Part shown: positions 1 to 7,984 of the stretch, piece after piece
Layout: every line of letters starts with the position of its first letter
Numbering within the stretch: position 1 is the first letter of the stretch
DNA from: an uncultured Lachnospiraceae bacterium
Lineage (GTDB): Bacteria > Bacillota > Clostridia > Lachnospirales > Lachnospiraceae
Assembly: GCA_910578645.1 (NCBI GenBank)
Contig: CAJTQI010000012.1
Location: 23,984 to 87,983 of the forward strand
Length of the DNA: 64,000 nt
Direction: 5' to 3'
Program-made: the position numbers and the translations under genes
The notes under the pieces: model-generated
Database searches by the model: none
Told to the model about the DNA's origin: nothing
Seen by the model: only the letters and a program-made list of their open reading frames with translations

Positions 1-185
1 AACAATATCGGAAATATAAACGTGTCAAGTATTTTAGGATTATTGCCGTTATCCAATGCTATTTCAACTAATTCATCAGCACTATTTTTATATCCTTCTC
101 TCAGCCCGTATAATGCCTGATCTTTATCCTGCCATCCGAAGTGAGCAGATTGTTCCATAAGACCTGTATCTTTAAATATCTTCAA
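1..185 (-). CDS. Unidentified protein, N-terminal part (runs off window)
   Basis: An open frame of 61 codons continues past the left edge of the window. A TTG start at 183-185 is proposed because a GGAGGG ribosome-binding site lies 7 bases upstream of it on the minus strand, and no ATG or GTG is as well placed. The protein begins MKIFKDTGLMEQ and is hydrophilic, with no visible signal peptide or membrane segment in the part seen. I do not recognise the family. It lies downstream of the rpsB-tsf terminator and a 417-base gap, so it is probably an independent gene. The reading frame, the ribosome-binding site and the lack of stops support it as real. Confidence 0.5.
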   Translation of the reverse strand, partial: MKIFKDTGLMEQSAHFGWQDKDQALYGLREGYKNSADELVEIALDNGNNPKILDTFIFPIL

Positions 186-430
186 TATAATACCCTCCAC
201 ACTAATGATAATTTTATCTTAACGTCCTACTTCTTACAGTAGCATTATAATCCTATTTCACACTTTCTATCAACTAACAATTACCAGTATCCCATAATCC
301 CTATCTGATAAGATATAACAGCTTACACACTCTAACACCATTTAAAGAAAATCCATGTAAATCTACGTCCAGAAACGTCAAGCAAACTTCTCCCCTTTCC
401 CCAAAAGAATAAGGCAAACTTTCACACACT

Positions 431-480
431 ATTTGGGGGATACCCCTTCCCCCAACTCTTCCCCCAAAAATCCCCCAAAT
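431..480. repeat. Inverted repeat enclosing a G-quadruplex-type motif
   Basis: Two 11-base arms, ATTTGGGGGAT at 431-441 and its exact complement at 470-480, enclose a minus-strand G-rich run. On the minus strand four G-tracts (complementary to C runs at 472-476, 461-465, 449-453 and 443-446) are separated by 6, 7 and 2 bases, which fits the four-tract G-quadruplex pattern. The rest of the gap from 186 to 602 holds the tsf terminator and otherwise nothing I can identify. The role of the element is unknown. A 61-codon frame passes through it but has no convincing ribosome-binding site. Confidence 0.6.
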
Positions 481-534
481 TAGCACTCAAAATACGGTAA
501 TTTACGATAATTTATGAACCTCTCCTTAGAACGC

Positions 535-576
535 AAAAAACCCCTGAAAATGCCCATTCTATGGGATTTTCAGGGG
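535..576 (-). terminator. Intrinsic terminator of rpsB-tsf
   Basis: On the minus strand, 26 bases after the tsf stop codon, an 11-base stem (541-551 with 566-576) continues after a one-base bulge into a second 4-5 bp stem around a short loop. It is followed directly by six T (complement of 535-540). This is a strong Rho-independent terminator closing the translation operon. Confidence 0.9.
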
Positions 577-602
577 TTCGTGAATCAATTTCATTCAGAA
601 GT

Positions 603-1538
603 TTACTGATTCATCTGCTTTGCAACTTCCTCTGCAAAATTCTCCTCTTTCTTCTCAAGACCTTCACCAGTCTCAAAGCGGACAAATCTCTTGATGGAAA
701 GCTTCGCATTATTCTCTTTCGCAACCTGCTCAAGATATTTTGCTACGGACTGCTTTCCGTCTTCTGCTTTCACATATACCTGCTCAAGCAGACATACTTC
801 TTTCAGCTCCTTATTCAAACGACCATTGACAGCGCCCTCGATAACCTTCTCCGGCTTGCCTGCCATCTTAGGGTCATTTTTAATCTGCTCTGCAATAATC
901 TCCTTCTCATGAGCCTTGTATTCCTCGGATACCTCATCTGTGGATACATACTTCGGATAAAGCGCCGCCACCTGCATAGCGATATTGGTCAATGCATCTT
1001 TTACCGCATCATTCACTACATCCGTAGCTGCCTCGACAATAACGCCGATTCTGCCACCGCCGTGTACGTAAGACACTGCACAACCATCGTTGGCAACGAC
1101 TTTCTCAAATCTTCTGATAGACAGATTCTCACCAATTACGGCTACCTTATCTACCAAAGCATCTTTCACGGTCTTGGAAGTATCTAAATGCCAGCTCTCA
1201 GCAAGGAAAGCATCCATATCTGCCGCATCGGACTCCACAGCCTGTTTTGCCACTGCTTCCACATATGCCTGGAAATCAGCATTCTTAGCCACGAAGTCTG
1301 TCTCGGAATTTACTTCAACTACCGCTACCGTCTTATCATCTTTCACGGACACACGGCAAAGCCCTTCTGCCGCAATTCTTCCTGCTTTCTTCTCAGCCTT
1401 AGCCTGTCCGTTCTTTCTCAAATATTCAACCGCTGCATCCATATCACCGTTCGTCTCTCCAAGAGCCTTCTTACAGTCCATCATACCTGCACCGGTCATC
1501 TCTCTTAACTCTTTTACCATTGCTGCTGTAATAGCCAT
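603..1538 (-). CDS. tsf: Elongation factor Ts
   Basis: EF-Ts is the guanine nucleotide exchange factor that releases GDP from EF-Tu during translation in the cytoplasm. The protein begins MAITAAMVKELREMTGAGMM and shows the family signatures 'DCKKAL' at about residues 22-27 and 'NSETDFVAKN' at about 77-86, the latter in the region that contacts EF-Tu. At 311 residues it is near the usual length for Firmicutes. The ATG start has an AGGAGG ribosome-binding site 8 bases upstream. It follows rpsB in the usual rpsB-tsf pair and ends at a strong terminator. Identity is secure. Confidence 0.97.
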   Translation of the reverse strand: MAITAAMVKELREMTGAGMMDCKKALGETNGDMDAAVEYLRKNGQAKAEKKAGRIAAEGLCRVSVKDDKTVAVVEVNSETDFVAKNADFQAYVEAVAKQAVESDAADMDAFLAESWHLDTSKTVKDALVDKVAVIGENLSIRRFEKVVANDGCAVSYVHGGGRIGVIVEAATDVVNDAVKDALTNIAMQVAALYPKYVSTDEVSEEYKAHEKEIIAEQIKNDPKMAGKPEKVIEGAVNGRLNKELKEVCLLEQVYVKAEDGKQSVAKYLEQVAKENNAKLSIKRFVRFETGEGLEKKEENFAEEVAKQMNQ

Positions 1539-1609
1539 CTATCTGTCCTCCTAAATCATCCAATTTTTCAAATCTGTCATTTGTCATTCCTTCTCGAATG
1601 CATCACTGG

Positions 1610-2356
1610 TTATGCGTTATCGCCGTCAGCTTCCTCAACCTTCTCCGCCTCAGCTTCTGCCACATATTCCTCTGCACCTTGGTTTGCCTCAATAACAGCA
1701 TCTGCCATCTTGGAAACAATCAATTTAACTGCTCTGATAGCATCATCATTGCCAGGAATGATATAATCCAACTCTTCCGGGTCACAGTTCGTATCGCCGA
1801 TACCAATCAGTGTAATGCCCAATGTATGTGCTTCCTGTACACAGATTCTTTCCTTCTTAGGGTCAACTACGAAGATACAGTCCGGAATCCTTGTCATATT
1901 TTTGATTCCGCCCAGGTTCCTCTCCAACTTCTCCCATTCTTTCTTAATCTGGATAACTTCCTTCTTCGGAAGTACGTCAAATGTACCATCCTCAGACATC
2001 ACTTCGATGGCTTTAAGTCTCTCAATTCTGGACTGAATGGTCTTGAAGTTTGTCAGCATACCGCCAAGCCATCTCTCATTTACAAAATACATACCGCAAC
2101 GCTCTGCCTCTGTCTTAACAGCATCCTGCGCCTGCTTCTTCGTACCTACAAACAAGATAGTACCACCCTGTGATGCAACATCAAACACAGCCTTATAAGC
2201 CTCATCCACTTTACCTACCGATTTCTGCAAATCAATAATATGGATACCGTTTCTCTCTGTGAAGATGTAAGGAGCCATTTTAGGATTCCATCTTCTTGTC
2301 TGATGTCCAAAATGGACACCTGCCTCTAATAACTGTTTCATTGAAATAACGCTCAT
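1610..2356 (-). CDS. rpsB: 30S ribosomal protein S2
   Basis: S2 is a structural protein of the small ribosomal subunit. The frame is open upstream to 2545, but the true start is the ATG at 2354-2356 (MSVISMKQLLEAGVHFGHQT), preceded by GGAGG at a 7-base distance. This gives 248 residues. Conserved S2 blocks are visible: 'GVHFGHQTRRWNPKM', 'FVGTKKQAQ' and 'RWLGGMLTN'. The C-terminus is an acidic, alanine-rich tail. The gene has its own promoter just after the flagellar cluster terminator and is co-transcribed with tsf. Placement after the fla/che operon matches B. subtilis. Confidence 0.97.
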   Translation of the reverse strand: MSVISMKQLLEAGVHFGHQTRRWNPKMAPYIFTERNGIHIIDLQKSVGKVDEAYKAVFDVASQGGTILFVGTKKQAQDAVKTEAERCGMYFVNERWLGGMLTNFKTIQSRIERLKAIEVMSEDGTFDVLPKKEVIQIKKEWEKLERNLGGIKNMTRIPDCIFVVDPKKERICVQEAHTLGITLIGIGDTNCDPEELDYIIPGNDDAIRAVKLIVSKMADAVIEANQGAEEYVAEAEAEKVEEADGDNA

Positions 2357-2485
2357 GATTCTACCTCCACTGGTTTCTCTTCCATATACCTTACATTCAC
2401 TGTCACTTTCCGGCCTTTCTGCCGCAAAGCACCCACAGCCACTGGGCATATGTGATTTATTGTTATCTGCATGCCTACGCACACT

Positions 2486-2491
2486 ATTATA
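2486..2491 (-). promoter_or_regulatory. Probable -10 box of the rpsB promoter
   Basis: The minus strand carries TATAAT here, just downstream of the terminator that closes the flagellar cluster and about 130 bases before the rpsB start codon. No convincing -35 hexamer is seen at 16-18 bases; the upstream DNA is a run of T from the terminator tail. The leader of more than 100 bases could host autogenous control by S2, as is known for rpsB in other bacteria, but no specific structure is recognised. Confidence 0.45.
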
Positions 2492-2496
2492 AAATA

Positions 2497-2527
2497 ACAC
2501 AAAAAAACCTCTATTGCAAGAGGTTTT
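2497..2527 (-). terminator. Terminator at the end of the flagellar/chemotaxis cluster
   Basis: A perfect 9-base stem (2504-2512 with 2519-2527) with a 6-base loop is followed on the minus strand by an uninterrupted run of T. It starts 7 bases after the stop codon of the last gene of the cluster. The position separates flagellar transcription from rpsB-tsf. Confidence 0.88.
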
Positions 2528-2534
2528 CGTAATA

Positions 2535-3287
2535 TCATTCCGCACCAGTCACAATCCTTGCTATCTGCTCATCACTGGCATCTGAAGGAATTGAAAAAGT
2601 ACCTGTTCTCAATTTTTTGTCATACCCATTCTGACATAAATAAGTATCAAATGACTCCGCCGAAGTCACCACACCAACATCTGCCAGTTTTCTTGCCACG
2701 GTATAGGAACCGTCTCCACTGCTGACAGTAATCGTCTTGATTGTAGCGGAGCTCATAATCCCATTTGTATCTTCCGGCTCTGCTGCATCCTGCCCGCCCA
2801 CTACATCTGCTGACGTTTTAGCGCCTGTTTCACCAGTAGCCACCGTCTGCTTATCACCGGTTTCATCGTCCTCATCCTCTGCCCTGTCTGCCAGGACATC
2901 CGACACATCCTCAGTCTCGGAATCTGTCCCGTCCGCCTCGATAGTATCTGTATCCTTCGCTGTCTCGGAAGGCTGCCCATCTTCATCCGTCTCTGACATA
3001 TTAGCGGACTCTCCTGTCTGCTCTGCCATACCCTGACTGTCCTTGGAAACATCCTGGAACCGGTCCTGGCTGTCCTGCCCGTCCGTTTTTTCCTCTCCCG
3101 GCTCGTCCCCGGCATTCTCATTATCCAAGTCAGAGAGGACTTTATTCTCAACCATACCCAACTTCTTCGCTCTGGCCATAATCTCCGCATCCGACATAGT
3201 CTTATCGTCTGACAATGCAAAACCCATAATAACCGCCGTCACGACAATTCCAACACCCAGACCACGCAAATAATATTTCCGTTCCAT
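2535..3287 (-). CDS. Membrane-anchored protein with acidic linker and MltG-like (LysM-type) end domain
   Basis: This is the last gene of the flagellar cluster. The ATG at 3287 is preferred over the upstream ATG at 3332 because AAGGTGG lies 6 bases before it; this gives 250 residues. There is one N-terminal membrane segment (about residues 7-24), then a short 'SDAEIMARAKKLGMVE' helix, then about 120 residues rich in Asp, Glu, Ser and Thr, and a compact C-terminal domain. The last part (GDGSYTVARKLADVGVV through RTGTFSIP to the end) resembles the non-catalytic small domain of the lytic transglycosylase MltG/YceG. The MltG catalytic domain is absent. It may act at the cell wall near the flagellum, but that is only inferred from its position. 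Confidence 0.75.
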   Translation of the reverse strand: MERKYYLRGLGVGIVVTAVIMGFALSDDKTMSDAEIMARAKKLGMVENKVLSDLDNENAGDEPGEEKTDGQDSQDRFQDVSKDSQGMAEQTGESANMSETDEDGQPSETAKDTDTIEADGTDSETEDVSDVLADRAEDEDDETGDKQTVATGETGAKTSADVVGGQDAAEPEDTNGIMSSATIKTITVSSGDGSYTVARKLADVGVVTSAESFDTYLCQNGYDKKLRTGTFSIPSDASDEQIARIVTGAE

Positions 3288-3318
3288 GTATTGCCACCTT
3301 TGCCGATTATTCTTATTT

Positions 3319-4533
3319 CTACATACCTTCAAAAAGGTCTATTACTAATTTTACTTCACCAAGTCCAAGCCCCAGTTCCTTGGCAATTGCCATATTAGAT
3401 TTACCAGCTTTGTGCAACGCCAGGATTCTTTCATTGCTGTTGCTACCATTGTCTCTGTCCTGTGCAAACTGTATATCCACAGACGGTGCATTTTCCTGTG
3501 CTCGGTTACGTGCTGCCCCTTTTCTCGCACGCAGTCTCTTCTTAGGCTCTTCATCCTCTTCCTGATTAGGTGCAAAAAAACCCATACTGGCAAAGGCCGC
3601 ACTCGTAGACATATTATCTTCATCCGTTGCAACATAATCACCATCCGGCTGGTGGATAATTTCCACTCTCTTAGGTGCAATGGGCTGAAAATCGTCTTCT
3701 GCCTCCGTTTGTCCTTCCGGTTCTTCCTCCACTATGGCATCCACAGGCTCTTTCTGCATCCCACGCCATATTTCTTTTACAATTTCATCCGGATTATCTT
3801 CTGTATCCGACAGACTAATTTCCGGTAAAACAGATACATCCTCCAATATTTGAGCAATATCTTCCGACACTTTTTCAGGCTCATCAATCACGTCCGGTTC
3901 TTCCACTATTTCCATATGGTGTAGTCCGGTTTCCTGGAATGCTGCCAAATCAGTCTTCGTCTTCTCAACTGCATCTACCACAGAATTCATAGCCTCATGC
4001 GCCTCTTTCTGCGCCTGCATCGCCGAATCCTCTGCATCCCTAATCATTTCTGTCGCTTCATCTGCAGCCTGCATCACCTTGTCCATCTTATCCGTCATTT
4101 CTTTGGCTGTAACTTCTGCATCCTTAACCGTCTGCTTAATCCCATCTGCCGCCATAGTTGCCTCGTTGATAGTGGACATCAGATTATCATGCTTATCGTT
4201 GAGCATGTCATATAAAAATACAACCTCTTTATGGTTCTTGTTAATCTCCTCCAACACGGTATCCGAATATTCATTGACAGCCATAATCTTCTCATTTGCC
4301 ACCCGCTCCATAGCCCGTTCTGTTTTCTCCATGGAATAGTGTATGGTCTCGTCCACAATATCCCCGATTCTATCTTTAACGTGTTCCACCTCACCAGCGA
4401 CTAGCCGCCGAATCTCATCCTCGCTAATCAACTGCACTTCTTCATCCAAATCTTTTTTTCTTGCGGGCATCAGATATCCCAACAGGAATACCGCCACCCC
4501 GATTACAATCAGAATAATTTCTGTTGCACTCAT
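3319..4533 (-). CDS. SwrB-like membrane-anchored coiled-coil protein (DUF6115-type)
   Basis: The protein has 404 residues. An N-terminal membrane helix (about residues 4-22) is followed by a long helical region with heptad-like Lys/Glu/Met patterns (about 40-210), an acidic spacer, a basic patch 'KKRLRARKGAARNR', and a C-terminal helix-turn-helix-like end (ERILALHKAGKSNMAIAKEL). B. subtilis SwrB, which promotes assembly of the flagellar export gate and swarming, has the same membrane-anchor plus C-terminal helical layout and lies in the same place after sigD. This protein is much longer than SwrB, so the relationship is inferred from architecture and synteny. The ribosome-binding site is weak (GAAGAAAG). 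Confidence 0.7.
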   Translation of the reverse strand: MSATEIILIVIGVAVFLLGYLMPARKKDLDEEVQLISEDEIRRLVAGEVEHVKDRIGDIVDETIHYSMEKTERAMERVANEKIMAVNEYSDTVLEEINKNHKEVVFLYDMLNDKHDNLMSTINEATMAADGIKQTVKDAEVTAKEMTDKMDKVMQAADEATEMIRDAEDSAMQAQKEAHEAMNSVVDAVEKTKTDLAAFQETGLHHMEIVEEPDVIDEPEKVSEDIAQILEDVSVLPEISLSDTEDNPDEIVKEIWRGMQKEPVDAIVEEEPEGQTEAEDDFQPIAPKRVEIIHQPDGDYVATDEDNMSTSAAFASMGFFAPNQEEDEEPKKRLRARKGAARNRAQENAPSVDIQFAQDRDNGSNSNERILALHKAGKSNMAIAKELGLGLGEVKLVIDLFEGM

Positions 4534-4566
4534 CTTTCTTCTATTCCCTTCTATGTCCTATGGCAT

Positions 4567-4884
4567 TTACACAGAAAAATCAATATGCTCGGCTTTCTTC
4601 ATAAGCACCTTCCCGTCAGAGTTCTGTCCCGGCTTTTTCCTTGCTTTTCCACCATCGCCATGGTACTCATTGCTTCCCTTATCTTTCGCGTCAAACTTAC
4701 GCTCATGATATTCCGGTTGGTCACCCTTATTTACTCTTTTAACCTGCCTATCAATCTGTTTCGTCATCTGCTGTCCGACATTAGCCTGCTCGACCATTCC
4801 CTTAGCATCTTCGTTATGCTTAATCGAAGTAAAATCCTGCGCTCTCGTAATCTGCCCTTGCATTTCCACAAAACCAATTGCCAT
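4567..4884 (-). CDS. Small conserved flagellar-cluster protein of unknown function
   Basis: The frame opens at 4914, but the ATG at 4884 (MAIGFVEMQGQITRAQDF) has a GGGAGG site upstream and gives 105 residues. The protein is hydrophilic, with no membrane segment. It begins with a motif 'MQGQITRAQDFTSIKHNED' and ends in a basic, Lys/Gly/Asp-rich region. It lies between sigD and the SwrB-like gene, 39 bases after sigD. Proteins of this type accompany flagellar operons in related Clostridia, but I know no established function. Confidence 0.7.
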   Translation of the reverse strand: MAIGFVEMQGQITRAQDFTSIKHNEDAKGMVEQANVGQQMTKQIDRQVKRVNKGDQPEYHERKFDAKDKGSNEYHGDGGKARKKPGQNSDGKVLMKKAEHIDFSV

Positions 4885-4923
4885 CCTGACCTGCCTCCCA
4901 CGGTTTAATACCACAACCGACTG

Positions 4924-5706
4924 TTATTTCCTGCCATTCTCTGTCAAAATACCGATATAATTTCCCAACCGTACCTTCATCTTCTGGAGCGCCCGCGTGT
5001 GTAACTGTGATATTCTTGATTCCGACACTTCCAAAATACTGCTAATTTCTTTTAAGGTAAGCTCTTCATAATAATACAGAACAATCACTTTTCGCTCTTT
5101 CTCTGTCAAAAGCTCCAACGCTTCCGTCAAAATCTTCTTCAATTCATCTCGTTCCAGGACTTCTTCCGGCGTATCAAATTGCGTACTCTTTGTATGGCTC
5201 GACTCATTGGACACCTCACTGCCCTGTTCCAAAAATTCATTTAAAGAAACAATATTGGTAATCTTCATCTGAGACTGCCAATCCAAATATTCATCCGCCG
5301 TAATCCCAAGTTTCTCCGCAATCTCTTCATCCGTAGCCATCCTGCCGCAAGAGATTTCGATTTCCCTGATTACAGCATCAATTTTCTTCTGCTTCTGTCT
5401 AATCGTGCGTGGAATCCAATCCATCTTACGAATTTGGTCCAAGATTGCGCCTCTGATACGCAGACTGGCATATGTCTCAAATTTTACATCTTTGAGGAAG
5501 TCAAATTTGTCAATCGCATCAATAAGCCCAAAAATACCATAGCTGACCAAATCTTCATACTCAACATTATACCCCAGGTACATGCTTAACCGTCCAGCTA
5601 CAATTTTTACAAGCGGCGCATATTCCAATATGATTTTTTCCCTGATTTCGGGAGACTTTGTCTTCGCATAATCTGCCCAAAGTTTCTTTTTGCCTGCATC
5701 GTCCAT
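4924..5706 (-). CDS. sigD: Flagellar sigma factor SigD/FliA
   Basis: This sigma-70 family factor directs RNA polymerase to late flagellar and motility genes. Its 260 residues contain region 2 ('PLVKIVAGRLSMYLG', 'EDLVSYGIFGLIDAIDKFD', 'FETYASLRIRGAILDQIRK', with the 'DWIPRTIR' signature of the FliA/WhiG group), region 3, and a region 4 helix-turn-helix near the C-terminus (LTLKEISSILEVSESRISQL). Placement after cheD matches sigD of B. subtilis. No anti-sigma factor flgM is found in the window. An 8-bp hairpin lies about 30 bases upstream of the start. Confidence 0.96.
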   Translation of the reverse strand: MDDAGKKKLWADYAKTKSPEIREKIILEYAPLVKIVAGRLSMYLGYNVEYEDLVSYGIFGLIDAIDKFDFLKDVKFETYASLRIRGAILDQIRKMDWIPRTIRQKQKKIDAVIREIEISCGRMATDEEIAEKLGITADEYLDWQSQMKITNIVSLNEFLEQGSEVSNESSHTKSTQFDTPEEVLERDELKKILTEALELLTEKERKVIVLYYYEELTLKEISSILEVSESRISQLHTRALQKMKVRLGNYIGILTENGRK

Positions 5707-5736
5707 ATGCGTCCTAACTCTTTCTTGCCTCTTCGT

Positions 5737-5765
5737 GGATACTGCGGACTATGCGCACAGTATCC
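5737..5765 (-). repeat. Hairpin in the leader of sigD
   Basis: A perfect 8-base inverted repeat (GGATACTG at 5737-5744, CAGTATCC at 5758-5765) with a 13-base loop sits 31-59 bases before the sigD start codon. There is no T-run after it, so it is not a standard terminator. It could affect mRNA processing or stability in the 112-base gap between the two genes. Confidence 0.5.
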
Positions 5766-5818
5766 CTAAATACGTGTTCGGTAATTCGTTTCCAAACAAC
5801 ACCGCTATCTTGAAATTC

Positions 5819-6211
5819 TTAACTCCTGTCTTCTTCTGCGAGTTCCTTCTCAATAACTTCGCCCTTTTCCCTGTTGGCCTCTTCTATCTGTTCCTCAAAC
5901 TTATCCAACATATACTTAATAACGCTTCCTGCCACATAGAAGCCAAGCAAGACGCACAATAAGATAATCAACATAGTCTGCGTCTCATAATGCATCATAC
6001 GCATAGTAATACTAGAAACTGCTCCTGCAGACAGCATAACGAAAGGCGGTATCAGCCTGCGTTTCCTTGCACGAAACGCACGCTCCTTCGCCTCACGTTC
6101 TTCTCTGGCAGCCCGCTCTTTAGGAGTCTCAACATCCGGTTGGCTGTCCACGTCAGTTATTTCTGTTTCACTGATATTCTCTTCACCGCTGTTTACTGCT
6201 TCATTATCCAA
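5819..6211 (-). CDS. Small two-helix membrane protein in the flagellar cluster
   Basis: The frame is open to 6301, but a TTG start at 6209-6211 is proposed because AAGGA lies 7 bases upstream; this gives 130 residues. The alternative is a GTG or ATG further upstream without a well-spaced ribosome-binding site. The protein has an acidic N-terminus, a basic stretch (RAFRARKRR), two adjacent membrane segments (LIPPFVMLSAGAVSSITM and TMLIILLCVLLGFYVAGSVI), and a charged C-terminal helix. It lies between cheD and sigD. The function is not known; the position suggests a flagellum-linked membrane role. Confidence 0.6.
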   Translation of the reverse strand: MDNEAVNSGEENISETEITDVDSQPDVETPKERAAREEREAKERAFRARKRRLIPPFVMLSAGAVSSITMRMMHYETQTMLIILLCVLLGFYVAGSVIKYMLDKFEEQIEEANREKGEVIEKELAEEDRS

Positions 6212-6320
6212 TTTACAATCCTTCCACCGTATCCATCCGCCCGCTAGTATACTGTATTGACGATATTCATGCCAAACAAACATCCTCTTATATTTTGACA
6301 CATATAATCAATACAATGCA

Positions 6321-6806
6321 CTAGATTACACTTTCAGGCTTGCCCACCGCACGGATTACAAAATCACCTGTCTCCGGATAGAAAATAACGGTTCTACCAT
6401 AATTCTTGCCAGTATCCTGTGCCACAACAGGTATCTTAAGCTCCGCCAATTTCTTCTTGCTTGCAGCAACATTACGTTCACCCACACGAACCATCTCATT
6501 CGTACTCTGAAATGCGAACATCTGTGCACCACCGGCAATTTTAGCAACCAGCCTTCCCCTGTTGGCCCCTCTGGCCACCACTTGCTTCACCAATTCCTCT
6601 ATTCCCGTGTCCGCAAATTTAGGGATATTCGTATTATTACGAATGGTAGTACTATCCGGGAGCATAACATGTGCCAAACCACCAATCTTAGTCACCGGAT
6701 CACGGATAGCTATTCCAACACATGAGCCAAGCCCCAATGTAGTAATACTATCAGGACTGACGCACACGTTCAAATCGGCCATACCGACTTTTATCACTTT
6801 GCCCAT
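6321..6806 (-). CDS. cheD: Chemoreceptor glutamine deamidase CheD
   Basis: CheD deamidates glutamines on chemoreceptors and also binds CheC, linking receptor activity to CheY-P breakdown. The ATG at 6806 is used (MGKVIKVGMADLNV), giving 161 residues, the usual size. The catalytic cysteine lies in 'LGSCVGIAI' and the active-site histidine in 'GLAHVMLPDS'. It follows cheC after a 79-base gap, as in B. subtilis. Confidence 0.96.
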   Translation of the reverse strand: MGKVIKVGMADLNVCVSPDSITTLGLGSCVGIAIRDPVTKIGGLAHVMLPDSTTIRNNTNIPKFADTGIEELVKQVVARGANRGRLVAKIAGGAQMFAFQSTNEMVRVGERNVAASKKKLAELKIPVVAQDTGKNYGRTVIFYPETGDFVIRAVGKPESVI

Positions 6807-6885
6807 AATATGACATCTCCTGTTTACACTTATCAATCTACATCATGCATACCCCAGGCTTTTGCCTGTGATATCGCATGTTACC

Positions 6886-7500
6886 CTAACCAATCCCCAA
6901 TGCCGACAATATCCTGGTATAAGAATCCAAGTTTGGAACTAAAATAAAATATCCGTCCAAAACCATATCGTCAAAGAACTGCGTCTGAATTAATAACATC
7001 TTATCGCCCAGCTTCCCGAACTGAATCGCAGGAACACTCAAAATAGCTCCAGCCATATCCACCGTAAGGTCCGGGACAGAAGGATAAATTACTAAGTTTG
7101 TCAGACTGGAGAGGGAATTGAGGTAAGCACCCGTAATAATATTGCCTACTTCCTTCAATGCCGAAAACTCCATCTCAGAAAACTCTTCACCCTCAATCTG
7201 CATACCCATCAATTTATTCACGAGATGTCTGGCCGCCTGCTTCTCAAGCAAGAACATAATACTGCCGGTAACATCACCCTCTATAGCAAGGTAGATGCCG
7301 GCCATAATAACCTCTTCTCCACCTATCATCTCGCCCATCTCTTTAAACTCTAACAATCTGACCTGCGGAACCGACATATCCACTTTGCACTGCATCATCT
7401 GTGCCAGTGCGGTAGTCGCATTGCCAGCCCCGATATTCCCCAGCTCTTTTAGAACGTCAAAATATTGGTCAGACATTTTTTCTAAGGTAATCTCACCCAC
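6886..7500 (-). CDS. cheC: CheY-P phosphatase CheC
   Basis: CheC removes phosphate from CheY-P in the adaptation pathway and is stimulated by CheD. The protein has 204 residues and two copies of the phosphatase motif with the key Glu and Asn: 'LKELGNIGAGNA' near the N-terminus and 'LKEVGNIITGAY' near residue 115. The presence of both points to an active CheC. It lies 11 bases after cheW and before cheD. Confidence 0.96.
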   Translation of the reverse strand: MGEITLEKMSDQYFDVLKELGNIGAGNATTALAQMMQCKVDMSVPQVRLLEFKEMGEMIGGEEVIMAGIYLAIEGDVTGSIMFLLEKQAARHLVNKLMGMQIEGEEFSEMEFSALKEVGNIITGAYLNSLSSLTNLVIYPSVPDLTVDMAGAILSVPAIQFGKLGDKMLLIQTQFFDDMVLDGYFILVPNLDSYTRILSALGIG

Positions 7501-7511
7501 AATGAAACCTC

Positions 7512-7964
7512 CTACATATTTTCAAGTACGACTGAATTCAGGTCCAACAGGGAGATAAGGCCGCCATCGCATTTGCCGATTCCGCACAGGAAACTATCCT
7601 TCTCATCCTTGGAATCATATGCGATTTTTTCAATCTGGTCATTTTCCAAGGTGACCACTTCCTTTACCTCATCCACAATCACGCCAATTGTGCCATGCTG
7701 TTCCAGTTTCAGGATAATAATCCTCGTAGACTTCGTCTCCACATCCGACTCCAATCCCATCTTAATACGAATACTCATGACTGGAATAACCTCGCCGCGC
7801 AGATTGATTACACCTTTCAGGTACGCATCTACCTTCGGCACTCTGGTGATATGCTGCATCCTGACAATATTGTCTATATATTTGATATCGATTCCGTACT
7901 GTTCATCACCAAGTTTTATCACAATGAACTGTGTGGTTTCCCCAACTACTTTTAATTCCTCCAT
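7512..7964 (-). CDS. cheW: Chemotaxis coupling protein CheW
   Basis: CheW joins chemoreceptors to the CheA kinase in the receptor array at the membrane. The protein is 150 residues with one CheW domain: 'QFIVIKLGDEQYGIDI' at the start, 'VINLRGEVIPVMSIRIKMGL' in the middle and 'VIVDEVKEVVTL' after it. It lies between cheA and cheC in one tight transcriptional run. Confidence 0.96.
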   Translation of the reverse strand: MEELKVVGETTQFIVIKLGDEQYGIDIKYIDNIVRMQHITRVPKVDAYLKGVINLRGEVIPVMSIRIKMGLESDVETKSTRIIILKLEQHGTIGVIVDEVKEVVTLENDQIEKIAYDSKDEKDSFLCGIGKCDGGLISLLDLNSVVLENM

Positions 7965-7984
7965 GTCACCGCTCCTCCCTCTGC

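Noticed and set aside
301..486. 61-codon minus-strand frame through the G-rich inverted repeat
   Set aside because: It has no clear ribosome-binding site, its start lies in the repeat, and the composition follows the G-tracts. No family recognised.
561..1187. 208-codon plus-strand frame opposite tsf
   Set aside because: It is antisense to tsf, begins inside the tsf terminator, and its Cys/Leu/Phe-rich product looks like a shadow.
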